Source of the DNA: Calonectria ilicicola
Lineage: Eukaryota; Ascomycota; Sordariomycetes; Hypocreales; Nectriaceae
Assembly: GCA_020809705.1 (NCBI GenBank)
Contig: CP085826.1
Coordinates: forward strand, 1,550,001 to 1,614,000
Length of the DNA stretch: 64,000 nucleotides
Direction: 5' to 3'
Position numbers and translations under genes: made by a program. Below the pieces are notes generated by a model. The model was given only the letters and a program-made list of their open reading frames with translations. It was not told the DNA's origin and ran no database searches. Below, piece after piece: positions 10,548 through 21,243 of this stretch (its first letter is position 1; every line of letters starts with the position of its first letter).

Positions 10548-13171
10548 CTAGTTTCCAAAGGGGACTTGGTCTTGCGAGTGTCCAGTCGCCGGCTCGGCGA
10601 TTCGAGCACCAGTGTCAAGTCTGTCCTCGAGCGCGAGCAGCGAAAAGACACCTCCCACAACGGGCCTTGCCACGAACTGATTACCGGGGAAGGCACCGGT
10701 GCGGGGGTCGTATAGGTCAGTAAACGCGCGCCAAGTTGGCGTCTTGTCAATCCAGTCAGCAACCTTGCTAATAAACATGGCCTTTGTCTCCGGCTTGGCC
10801 ACGGCAGCTGCAAACAGCTCCCAGTCAACTTTTGTAAGCCTTCCTCGTGTATCAAGGACGACGCCGTATTTATCTTGGATGGAGTAGTAAAAGTCACTTT
10901 GCATGTCATAGATGGATTGCGGAATAAAGTCTAGACCCAAAAGTTTGTCAGAGTAAATGTTGTACAAAATACCTGTGTGACAACTGTTAGCAGATGTTCG
11001 TTGCGGCGCGCGTCCAATGTAAAAATGACGCTCTGAGAACTGACCGTATGTGTCGGGGTTGTCATATTGCAGCATGCTACGTTTAGGATTGGAGTCGGGG
11101 TTGATAGCATGCACCATCCAATAGTCGAGATATTCCTCGGCAACCCTCAAATACTCCTCCTGTGCTGTGTAATGCCCTGTGAGGTGAGAAATTTCCGACA
11201 TTGCGCGCAGGGCTATGATGCCCTTGATGGCGAGATTAGTCTGGTTCCTATTATAGTTATTAGCCGAGTTTGTCATTACAATAGTTGCCACACTGGGACC
11301 CACGCAAGATGGCCATTGAAGTCATCTGTGGACAGTTGATCCGCAGGAATCTTGGCCTCTTCGATCAAATATTCGGCCCACTTTTGAAGCATGTCCCAGT
11401 TGCGGTGGAGGTAGCCGCTGTGTTTTCTTTTCTGTGCATAAGCGAGCATCATGATGATCATGTTACCGCACTCCTCGAGCGGCATCTTCTCATCATTTCC
11501 CCTGGGGTGTCCAACCGCGTTGGGGAAGGTACCTAGGTCATGCTTTTGTCTGATTAGTCTACGAAGCATTGGTGAGAGGGAGTGAGCTTCTGGAACTAAC
11601 TTGTGCGTAGTCATTAGGGTACTGGTACCGTTCATTCTCCAGGAGTGGATCCAGGGTATATCGGATAAGCTCAGGGTTCAGGTAGAGCATGATCGGCAAG
11701 GCAGGGAAGATGACATCAACGGTCTGGATATCGCTGTTGGAGCTGATTTCTTTCAGGAAGACCAGGACATCGCGTTTGGTTCCTGTATATGCAAGAGCTC
11801 CAAATACCTGGCGCACACCAAGGCTGGTAATGGTCAAATAATCCTGTCCAGCCACCGCCTTGGAGTGGTCAGCAATGTGCTCGTCGAGCTGCTCCGAATG
11901 CCAAACTGCGTGGTCGTAATCATGGTAGAAGAAGGTAACTAGCTCGTTTTCGGCAAACCATTGCTTCCAGAGCGACGGGACCTTGCGAGGCTCATCTTCT
12001 TTTCCTTGGAACAGAATTGCTTCTTCTTGCGTGTAGCCAATGGTGAATAGAGTGCTCTCCCACTTGCGCCCGACACGGCCCAGGTCTCGTGACAAAGCGA
12101 AAACAGGCCTACAAAACTTGTCAGCCGAGTTCAAATATGCACATGCATACTCTAATAAGAAGGCTTTTTATTACCAATCATCGCTGACGGGACGGAAATG
12201 TTTATCAATCTCCTCTGTGAGCTTTCCATGCTTGAGAAACTGCTTTCGCACAGTGGTATCGGCTCCAATCTGATAGCTGACTCCGCTCTATAGGGTATGT
12301 CAGCTTAGCGCACAAGGCTTGCAGTAGTTGATGTACTGCACAATGATGTCGGTGTAGCCTCGTACCTTGTCTCCGGTGGCCCAGTACCAGTTGCCCCAGG
12401 AAGCGACCTCGTTCCGCTCTTTGAAGACTTGTTGGTATTGCCTCCAGAAGCGGTGGAATCTGACACCGTCATTTGAGTCCGTGTCCCACTCAATAACGGC
12501 CTCATTTTCTCCCGAAGCCCACTCTGGCGAGATTTAGCAACAAGAAGCGATATACATGCAATATACACGCAAGGGGGGTACGCACCTCCTGTGACATCAG
12601 AGTAAATGCTCACGGAGTGGGAACGGCCGTCTAGCGATCTCACAGCAACATTGAGGTAGGATGAGGTGACGGATTGCCTTCGTAGGTCATCATGATACAC
12701 GGGGGACAGAAACTTGATCTTCATTTGCACCTTGTCGTCGACATTCATTATGAACGTCGTCGTCGTAGACGTATACTCCATTGATTCCTGCTTGACGAGT
12801 GGAGCGCCGGGGGCACCGCCCATCCAGTTGAAGGGCCTGCCATCAACCATGATGAAGCCCTGCCAACCCTGGATGCGCTGGCTGCAGACTACGGCGTCAG
12901 CATGGATACGTACGCGGATACCAAAGCCACGGGCACGGTAATGATCACAAAAAAAGAAAATAGTTCACCTCCAGAACTGCGGCCACTCTCCCGCCAGATA
13001 CCCGCTGGGGGCGCCATCTCTACGGCCGTTCAGCCAGGTGTTGAGGTACGGCGACCGGACAGCCAGTGGAGCTGCCGGGGGTCTTGCGGGGATGAAGTCG
13101 GAGTCGGCCGGGGGACCATGGTGCACCAGGCCCAGGAGCCCCGCGAGGGAGGTGACAAAGGGAATCTTCAT
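10548..13171 (-). CDS. gtaA: Glutaminase A, secreted
   Basis: Eight exons on the minus strand: 12969-13171, 12586-12881, 12366-12523, 12175-12287, 11601-12108, 11304-11542, 11045-11247, 10548-10972. They join in frame to exactly 714 aa. MKIPFVTSLAGLLGLVHH is a signal peptide. The GtaA order follows: an N-terminal domain (WLNGRRDGAP, WPQFW), middle (GWQGFIMVDGRPF, EWASGENEA, GNWYWAT) and a six-hairpin-like C-terminal half (SLGVRQVFGAL, EECGNMIIMMLAYAQ, NQTNLAIKG, LLGLDFIPQSIYDMQ, GGVFSLLAL). The family deamidates extracellular glutamine to glutamate. The 72-nt intron between 11044 and 10973 is a multiple of three and could be read through, but removal restores YGILYNIYSDKLLGLD. Confidence 0.9.
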
Positions 13172-15579
13172 AATAATCTTGTGATTGTGATTGCACACGG
13201 CGGCTGGTTATCGACTGTGCACCACTCGATTGGTAGCTTCAGAGGATGGGAAAGTCAAGGCAGCGGCCGAGCATGAAGCCTGTGTTGGTATTGGCACTGG
13301 CACTGGCGCTGGGCTGGGCATGTTTCCGGCAGCCCCGCACAGGGTTAATATCGCGCTAACCGCAAGTGAAGCGAGCCGTGGCGCCTCATGCCACGTCGTT
13401 ATTGGATGCTTTTGTTGACTCAAAACAAGGAAATCCGAGTCGATCGCCTCAGCGCTGAAACCCGTGTCTCTGTCTGCTCTGGACCGACTTTTGGAGGCGA
13501 GGCGGTGCGCATGTAGGTTGGGAGGCTGGGCGAGCGACAGCAATATCCAAGGATGGAGCCCGACGCGGGCCATTACAGGTCCAGGGCCCCCTTCCAGTTC
13601 TCTGGGCTGCTTATAGCGGCGTACTTTTTATTTAGAGCCGCGTAAGGGGATGTAAGGGGATGTGTGGCAGTGGTGGGGCGCCTCGGTAGCTCGCTCCTCG
13701 CTGGCTGGTGTCTGTCGCCGGGCTGGTGTCTGTCGCTGGGCGGGCTGGTGTCGCGGGCTGGTGGTGATAGCATGGGGTGTGTGGGTGGGAGGGAGGGAGG
13801 GAGCGCAAGGAGGCGGGGAGCGGGCGGCTTCTACGGCAGCCCAGCAACTCGACCGACCGAACGTAAACATGACATTTCATTTCTCTCCACCCAAAACACA
13901 CAAGGTACACAGTTGGTGATGATGATGATGATGATGCAATCTTGGTACGAATTCCCACTGCACTGCGGATAGCCGGCAGTGATGTACGACATATTCCGAC
14001 ATAACCGCGTGTATATTTCGTATCGCATTTGCATCTTGCATCCGTCCATTCATTCGTCCAGATCAATCAATCAATCAATCAATCAATTACAATCAGGTCG
14101 GTCGGGTCGGGCCAGCGCAAGGGGCATCGCATCATGGCGCGCGCACGAGACAACTCGCGAGGCGGCCTCCTCTCCTCCTCTCCCCCCATTTGCTGCTTGC
14201 TTTTTTGTCCGGGGGGGAGGTGAGGGGACGGACGGACAACCAAGGCCCCAAGGATTGCATGTGGGTGCGGAATGTCCCCAGCCACCGCGCAATGGATAAA
14301 ATTTAACGCGCAGGCCTGGTTTGGCTGGCTGGCTGGCTGGCTGGCTGGGCTGGCTGGGTGCACTATGCACTATGATGCACTACTCTCCGTGCCGTATTTA
14401 TGTACATCAACTTCCTTTTCGCAGGCTGGGCTTGGCTTGTGCAGGCGCCAAGATAATACCACGTCTTGCATGCAGTGTAGGGGGCTTACCGTCATTTCAT
14501 TGGCTTTGTGCGAAATTCTCGCGCCAAGGCCACGCAACACTGCAGCAATACCCAAAAGCTCACGGGGGAGGTTCCACTGGAGCGTCACATCAGCTGAATT
14601 CTGCAGATCGCCATGCCGCTTGTGGTCGTATTTGGCCCAAAAAGCTTGCTTGATGCCGTTCCAAGCGGGAGTTTGTAGTAAAGGAGAGAAGAAAAAGGAA
14701 ACACACACGTGATAATCGAGGCAATTGAGAGAGAGAGAGACGCACACACACAGAGAGAGAGAGACAGGGACAGAGGCAGACAGAGACAAGCAGCATCAGC
14801 TCTCTCTCTCCCCTCTCACTGTGTCTGTCACCATGCCACCACTCTCACACCCACACACCCCCCGAAACTGAGTAAACAAGCGGCACACACCACAAAAACA
14901 CAACACAACCACCCATCCCCATCCACCAACCTCCCAAAAGTAAACACGGGAAGCTCCCCCCTCACCCAATCACAAGCTGCAATTAGCGCTCCACTGCTGA
15001 TCCTGGCGGTTCATGATCGGGTATCGGCCTCAGCTGAGTCGTGTCTTCTTCCCGGGGCGCACCCGATCTTAGGGCGTCCACGCTATTGCCAGTGATAAGA
15101 TTGCAATTGCTCTGACCGCATCCCTAGCTCCTCCACGAGGCGTCGGCTGCCCTTGTCCCCTTTGGGGCTGGAGCTCGGTAGCTGGGTAACAGACCCTTTA
15201 GGGGAAAGCTGGGGCCCAGGTGTCTCAAGCTAATATGGGAGCCATCATAATAAAGAAGCACCGACCTCCCAAACTCTGAAGCTCCTACTCTCTGAAAACT
15301 CATCTCATCCTCCTCTCGACGCGCATCCATCCATCACCTCCATCATCATCATCATCCATCGAGGCTTTGCAATTGCACTTGCGAAGCTATAATAATCCAG
15401 CTGCACCTCGATCTCTCGTAAGTGCTGCACTATTTCATCTCTCTCATCTGCGACCGACACGAACACGCGCGTCGCGTTCCACGTCACCCAAAACACAAAA
15501 ACAACAGTGTTGTTCTCGTCCTGTCAGCATCTGACGGCGCTCCTCAGCATCATCACAAGCTCTAAAAACATCTAACAAA
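13172..15579. promoter_or_regulatory. 2.4-kb divergent promoter region of gtaA and hex1, rich in simple repeats
   Basis: No coding gene is supported. The region holds several microsatellites: (GAT)n at 13918-13936, (ATCA)n at about 14061-14088, (GGCT)n at about 14322-14357, and GA/CA-rich runs at 14727-14790. The last kilobase before hex1 is strongly pyrimidine-rich (CTCTCTCC, CATCATCATC), as is common upstream of highly expressed fungal genes. GTAAGT at 15418 with CCTGTCAG at about 15523-15530 could bound a 5' UTR intron, but nothing in the sequence decides this. Confidence 0.5.
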
Positions 15580-16225
15580 ATGGGCTACTACGACGACGAG
15601 GGTTAGAAATGACGCCTCCCTAACCATAGCACCCAACCAGACAATTCCATGAGCTAACCGTCGTTTGTTTTTCTCAGGCGCTTTCCACTCTTTCCGTGAA
15701 GGATCATACAAAATGGCCGGCGGTCACCATCACCACGGAATGCCTCGTCCCGGCCCCGGTGACTCTGCTGAGGCCTACATCCCCAACACCGTCGTCGTTC
15801 CCACCAACCACGTCCGCCTCGGTGATACCCTCATCCTCCAGGGCCGTCCCTGCTCCGTCATCAAGATCTCCGAGTCGTCCGCCACTGGCCAGACCCGCTA
15901 CCTCGGTGTCGATGTCTTCACCAAGCAGCTCCACGAGGACTCTTCCCTGACCTCCAACCCTGCTCCCAGCGTTTTCGTCCACACCGTTCTCGCTCCCGTC
16001 ACCAAGCAGTACCGCGTCCTTGACGTCCAGGAGGGTCGCGTCACCTGCATGACCGAGACTGGCGACGTCAAGCCCGACGTCCCTGTCAGCGAGCAGTCCA
16101 ACCTCAGCCACCGCATCAAGCAGGCTTTCAACTCTGGCCGCGGCAGCGTCCGTGTCCTCGTCCTCAGCGACGGTGGTGTCGACCTCGTTGTTGACGTCAA
16201 GACCCTTCACGGCTCCAACCTGTAA
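15580..16225 (+). CDS. hex1: HEX1, Woronin body major protein
   Basis: Two exons, 15580-15601 and 15678-16225, giving 189 aa. The first exon encodes MGYYDDEG, the same opening as Neurospora HEX1, joined to AFHSFREG. A short His-rich linker (GGHHHHGM) follows, then the eIF5A-like self-assembling core: HVRLGDTLILQGRPCSVIKI, TRYLGVDVFTKQL, VTCMTETGDVKPDVPV and GRGSVRVLVLSDGG. HEX1 crystallises inside peroxisome-derived Woronin bodies that plug septal pores after wounding. The C-terminus is SNL (16214-16222) where HEX1 proteins usually have SRL, so the peroxisomal PTS1 signal is non-canonical. The core is C-rich at third codon positions, unlike neighbouring genes, which fits high expression. Confidence 0.95.
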
Positions 16226-17577
16226 GCGCGTTCTTTGCTTTTCAGCGTCTGACAATTGGAACATTGTGGTGGAATATAGGATAGGGTAGAAGGGACTTGT
16301 ACCAATAAAATTTTTATTTGTTTCGAGTGTGCCCTCATCCATTTCTGCGCAATTTGGGGACAAGGTGCACTTCGCATCCAGCCGGGAAATGGACACACTC
16401 ATCGCAAACATTGGAAAAACAATCAATCATGTCAATAGCTATTGTCCCTCGTTTATTTCTTAATAAAACACCAAAGCAATACCCATTTCTTAATTAGCAC
16501 ATAACATAACTACACACTTGCGCGCGCACTCAATTGATCCAAATTCCGCTTGCCATTGACAGTTCAGCAACGAAGTCATCCGCATGCATTAGACCTGAGA
16601 CAGATCAAGACAATCTTGCGACAACACAGCAACCAGCAACGTCACCGCTATTCTCGCTTACACTCGGCAACGTTGTTGGCTTTGGTGGCTCTTGTTTTGT
16701 TGTTATTATTCAGCTTCCTCGGCACGCGGATTGCCCGTCTCCTCGCTGGGAAAAAAAGGGGGTGTTCTAGAAAAAATAGGCTTAAAGTGTAAGGGTCCCC
16801 CAGTCGTAACCTGAAGGCAACCGAAATGAGCATGGCGCGCACCATGGGCCATGGCCCAATATGACTGTGACGTATGAGTACCCTGACTCACCCACCTCAG
16901 CGACATCTAAATCCGTCAGGTAGAGGCCTAAAATAAGACACAAAAAGCGTACAACTAGCTTATGCTTATTGTCGTAGCGACCCCATTGGCCTCGGGTCGG
17001 TCGCTAACTAATGCCCGGCCGAGCATCGTGATCCCGTGATCATCTAATCAATCATCTAGGGTAGCAGCGGCGACTCTTGAGTATGCCTCTCTGGAATAAT
17101 TTTTTTTAGAGGTAGTATGGGAGGCTGTGGTTAATGTCCGTGGCTTTCCAAGTGTATTTTGCTTCTTAGGTAGTGAGACGGCGCAAGGAAAGTACCCGGA
17201 TAGTAAAAGACTTTATTTTGAATGGAACGGGGGAGATAGAGGGGAATACAGATAGGACCAACCAATTGTACACGAGACCAACAGGTTGAATTGACGAGAG
17301 CGCCCATCTATGTACACGCGAGCAGAAACTAACACTGAGTTGCAAACAATCCAGCAATCCCACAAGGTCAGTACATCCGGGTTATAATTGCTACAGACAA
17401 AACCCTTTCGCACCATTGATTCATCAAGGTTGCCCAATCTGGTACAATTTTTCTTTCCTATTACATGAACCATGCCTGTATAAATCATTCATACTCTCCC
17501 ATCTCTTCCCATACCCATCCTCTCATAAAGAAACCTCTTCATCATTCCCAGTCTTTGCCAAAACATTTACTTTCACG
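16226..17577. other. Intergenic region, no gene seen
   Basis: 1.35 kb between hex1 and the 2EXR gene. It includes the hex1 3' UTR (AATAAAATTTTTAT near 16304) and AT-rich tracts. Short frames here begin at non-ATG codons or lack any family resemblance. Confidence 0.55.
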
Positions 17578-18648
17578 ATGAACGCTGCATCATTTCATCT
17601 TTTCCCAAATCTACCATGCGAACTGCGGCTCGAGATTTGGAGCCATGCGATTCGCACAGCAGAACTCTCGCGCGTCGGAATCCACAACTTCTTGATTGTG
17701 GAAAAGGAACAGTACGACAATTATGAACCCTGTTTCGCCGTTGTCCCGACTGCGCATGATGGTGGCAAGATGAACCAGTCGGCTTACCTTTGGGACCTTG
17801 GTCTCTGGACGGCGTGCAAAGAGTCGCGCGAGGTAATTCTTAACTTCTTCACCAGGCAACATTACATTGAAGGGTTGGGGAACACTTGGGATACGGACCC
17901 ATGGGATGAATGCAATTTCCAACAAATGCTAGGCAAGTTCCTGTACCTAGCGCTGGAGTTGAGGAAAGATCGCTCTTGTCCCCCAGTTGCTCTAAAAGGA
18001 CCTGAGCAACGTACGTGTGGTAATGATGGGCGATTCATCGTTTTCCCAGTTCACGATGGGTTCAAGTTGGACCTTACCCAGGTCACGGGAAGGCTATTTT
18101 CCGAGGGACACGATTTCCGTGTTATGGACTGGAACCGGTTGCTTCCTGGATTGTCATTCCTGATACCCGAACCCAGCATTCCCAACACTCCCGTCAAGAA
18201 CATTATATTTGAGTTCGATCCATCGTGGCATTGCGACTTTCCAACAAAATTTTGGCAGTTTCAGTTTGAGCATACGCCACGGGCTATTGTTGCCTCGTTG
18301 CTTGAGGATATTTACCGTTATCATTGGACCACGGTTATTTGGCTGATAGATCGGGGCACCTATGAGTGCGAGCTGCCAGAGCAAGGCAGTAAGCAGAACA
18401 GACCATGGCTAGCTGATGACCGTGTTTTTTATGACTGCGACGAAGAATTTGCCGTGTCTCGTTGCAGACGAGACCGCCAGGATCAATCGGCGGTGCATTT
18501 CATCTACGAGCTGGGACGGAGTTTGGACGTGCAAATAAATACTCATGGTTTTAGTGGATTGAGGAAAACGACGTATGGAACAGAATGCTGTAGTTTATTC
18601 AGCCAATTCGGTATCCTTAGACCTAGAATAACAAGAGCATCCAAATGA
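17578..18648 (+). CDS. 2EXR-domain protein (F-box-like), function unknown
   Basis: Single exon, 356 aa from the ATG at 17578; upstream in-frame sequence has no ATG. The N-terminus FHLFPNLPCELRLEIWSHAI is the hallmark of the fungal 2EXR domain, a cyclin-box/F-box-like helical motif, and LWTACKESREVIL follows at about residue 80, as in that family. The rest is rich in W and acidic residues without a recognised domain. These proteins are expanded in filamentous ascomycetes and are mostly uncharacterised; an adaptor role is only suspected. No signal peptide or membrane segment is seen. Confidence 0.75.
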   Translation: MNAASFHLFPNLPCELRLEIWSHAIRTAELSRVGIHNFLIVEKEQYDNYEPCFAVVPTAHDGGKMNQSAYLWDLGLWTACKESREVILNFFTRQHYIEGLGNTWDTDPWDECNFQQMLGKFLYLALELRKDRSCPPVALKGPEQRTCGNDGRFIVFPVHDGFKLDLTQVTGRLFSEGHDFRVMDWNRLLPGLSFLIPEPSIPNTPVKNIIFEFDPSWHCDFPTKFWQFQFEHTPRAIVASLLEDIYRYHWTTVIWLIDRGTYECELPEQGSKQNRPWLADDRVFYDCDEEFAVSRCRRDRQDQSAVHFIYELGRSLDVQINTHGFSGLRKTTYGTECCSLFSQFGILRPRITRASK

Positions 18649-19319
18649 AGTAGATTTCGCATTATACAATGTGACCCAGATGCAAATTTCCCATGCGTAG
18701 AAAAATCGCCTTCATCGTGAAGTATCTAGTTGAAGTTGTGCATGAGCCGCGGGCAAAAACTGTCAGTCCTTGTATAGAAAATTCTCAAGTAACTAAATGC
18801 ATCTTCTCTGTCAGTGGAATTAGATTAGGGACCTGAAATCTTTGAGTTATTTCTATCTGGAACCTTTGCACAAACAAACTCAGCGTTGGTATCATGGAAG
18901 CACTTTTCTTGTCGCTCTGCCGATTCATCCACCACTTTCCTGTGTCGTGTCTGCTATTGCTGCCCCCCCTGAGGTCGGGGCTACTGGTACACGTCCTGAT
19001 ATCTACGGTTACGATGATGGTCTTACTTTTGGTAAGATGCTAGGAGCGCTGTACGACTATTCTGTCAGTAATCAATTACTGATATGTTAGAACCGTATAC
19101 GTGCTGGAAATAGGAAGAAAAAAATGTTGGAATAGTAATGGGAAATTGCCAGAAAAAATTTATAAATTAAGTCCTGTCCTTGCCACAGGTTTTTGGGGTG
19201 TTGCTTTTCTTGATCTATGGGCCCTTTCAGCTCCATTATGATACCTCCAGTCTGACAAGATGTTAATTCTTATTTCCAATACCCACACTCCCTGAATTTA
19301 TCCAGTAATTTAGGGGTGA
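18649..19319. other. Intergenic region, no gene seen
   Basis: 670 bp between convergent genes (2EXR plus, orphan minus). AT-rich; probably two 3' UTRs. No conserved frame is recognised. Confidence 0.5.
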
Positions 19320-20534
19320 TTAGACGTCGAGATAGCCGTTGACCTCCATATACTTACCCACGGTCACGATACGATTGCGATCCCAAAATGGTACGGTTCT
19401 GTAGTGATTGATCATCCTGACCAGATCGCGTGGCTTTGTCATAACTCCATGGAAGGGACAATGTTCGCCGTAAATTTTGTCTTGATGCTGTGTTTGAGCG
19501 CCAAGAATTGCCTGGTGGTGAACAAAGAAATAGAACTTGGTGAAAGTAAAATGGAGCTGATCTTCGAAACCCATTGCCTTCACACCATGAAGGAGCTGAA
19601 TGCCCTGTCTGCATAGCCAATGCAAGTACTCCATCTCCTGATCTGTGGATCTATCCACAAAATTTTTGATAAAGACCTTGCGTTGGGCCAAATTTTCTGA
19701 AATATTTGGGTATATTTCCTCCCATGCTAGATCCGGGTTTTGTTGCGGGTTCGATTTGGCGATACGTTGGACAAGCGGATTTAGCCTTGTGTTAATTTGC
19801 CGTAAGATGTAGTAATGACAATTGAAGACGTAACTGTAGATGGTGTAAAGCTCTATTCTATCCTGGCTGGGGTTTTGGAGAGGAAGGTTGGAATGTGTCT
19901 GGTAGCGGTCCTCATTTTGTGGATCTTGGCCGGCAGGGAGAGCACAGGAGTAAATCTCGAATCGGAAAATTGCTTGGTACAATCTTGTCGACTCTTGTCG
20001 AGAGAGAACAATGGGATCAAGCGGAACTTTGCTTGATCGACGGATGCAAGTATTGCGAGGTCTTTGCGCAAAGTCTGCATGTAGTTGGACCCAAGCATTT
20101 GGAACGTAGTGAGAGATGAGCTCGTCGGCGTCATTCATGAGCCTGCAGAGAGCTCTTAGGTACCCAAGGGAACTTTTTCGTGGCGAATAAACATCCTCTA
20201 AAATCGCATTGGCTCGCGAATGGTGATGGGCTGCATCATCGTCAGGAAAATTCTGATGCAAATGTCGGAATCTTGCGGCCCAATAAGACAACTGACTTAA
20301 ATCTTCTTGGCGTGCCTTGGCGTACATTTTGGCCTCGCAAGATTGCAGAATACAATGCCGGTATCTTGTGTAATACGACAAAGCGAATGGGTCTGCCGAA
20401 ATGAGAGATTGGATTTGCTCTGGTGTATCGCATTTTTCCATGACCAAAACATACACCTCACATGGCAGCTTGTGGAGAGTGTTTTGGGCGAATGAATGCC
20501 AATCAGCAACCAGAAGTTCAAAAGCCATCTTCAT
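19320..20534 (-). CDS. Fungal conserved protein with F-box-like N-terminus
   Basis: Single exon, 404 aa from the first ATG of the frame at 20534 (MKMAFELL); the open frame continues upstream only through non-ATG codons. Residues about 20-60 (LHKLPCEVYVLVMEKCDTPEQIQSLI followed by ADPFALSYYTRYR) have the layout of fungal F-box-like proteins, in which a short LP-E-L helix precedes an AxP-x-F segment. The remainder is helical and charged, with no motif I can name. A role as a substrate adaptor is possible but unproven. It sits between a 2EXR gene and a kinase gene in what looks like accessory DNA. Confidence 0.65.
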   Translation of the reverse strand: MKMAFELLVADWHSFAQNTLHKLPCEVYVLVMEKCDTPEQIQSLISADPFALSYYTRYRHCILQSCEAKMYAKARQEDLSQLSYWAARFRHLHQNFPDDDAAHHHSRANAILEDVYSPRKSSLGYLRALCRLMNDADELISHYVPNAWVQLHADFAQRPRNTCIRRSSKVPLDPIVLSRQESTRLYQAIFRFEIYSCALPAGQDPQNEDRYQTHSNLPLQNPSQDRIELYTIYSYVFNCHYYILRQINTRLNPLVQRIAKSNPQQNPDLAWEEIYPNISENLAQRKVFIKNFVDRSTDQEMEYLHWLCRQGIQLLHGVKAMGFEDQLHFTFTKFYFFVHHQAILGAQTQHQDKIYGEHCPFHGVMTKPRDLVRMINHYRTVPFWDRNRIVTVGKYMEVNGYLDV

Positions 20535-21243
20535 AAAGTAGCAATAGATCGTGGTTGTGCCGATGTGTCGTCTGTCGGTGCGCACTACCGTTAGGAAGAC
20601 CTCTCAGTTTCCTCGCTTGCTTCGTAGCCAGGATCTTGATGCACAGTGTCGGGTTCCGCGTCTATATTCCAAAGGTGTGGTGGAGTGGTGTTTCTACTTC
20701 GCTGGAGTCAGAGTGTACTGGAGTTGGTGGAGTGAGTGGTACGAATATGTAGTAGAAAGCTATGGGGCGTGCAGGTAGGTTACCGCTGAGTCCTTGAAAT
20801 GGTTCTGAAGTTGAAATAAGTAGCGATGGCGATTGGAAATGAAGTTCACTATCAAGAAAGGGATATTTGTAAGAATAAATAATAGATGGTACATCCAGGT
20901 AATTTAGGCAACGATGAGAGACAAATACAGCTGCAAGTGCTTCGACGAAAATTTCGCGCAAGGTTTAATTCTCAATCCAGCCCACTTTTACTTCTGGCAT
21001 AGAGGATACTATTGTGAACGGTACCACTGATTCCAAAATGTTATAACCCAAGCCGACCTACCTGGGAGCTGGTTAGGTTAGAAGGTCAGGTGACCTAGCA
21101 TGATGCCTCAGAGCGGGGGAGTCTACAAGATGAGCCAATGAACTAATGGTGGCTTGGACATCCAGCCTTGCTTGAGGACCTTAGGCCTAATCCATAATCT
21201 CTCACATTCCCCTCAATTAATCACCATTTGCCCTGATTTCGAC
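20535..21243. other. Divergent intergenic region
   Basis: 709 bp between the orphan (minus) and the kinase (plus). It contains short repeats of GGTTAGG/ACCTAGC type near 21060-21100. No gene is supported. Confidence 0.5.

Noticed and set aside
15580..16225. First read as translation factor eIF5A
   Set aside because: The MGYYDDEG start, His-rich linker and missing hypusine loop identify HEX1, which is an eIF5A-derived paralog.
16534..16906. Small hydrophobic frames downstream of hex1
   Set aside because: They start at non-ATG codons, overlap on both strands and have no family resemblance.
18842..19090. Possible small gene between the 2EXR gene and the orphan
   Set aside because: The frame opens at TTG, the ATG alternative in another frame gives only about 49 hydrophobic residues, and no domain is seen.
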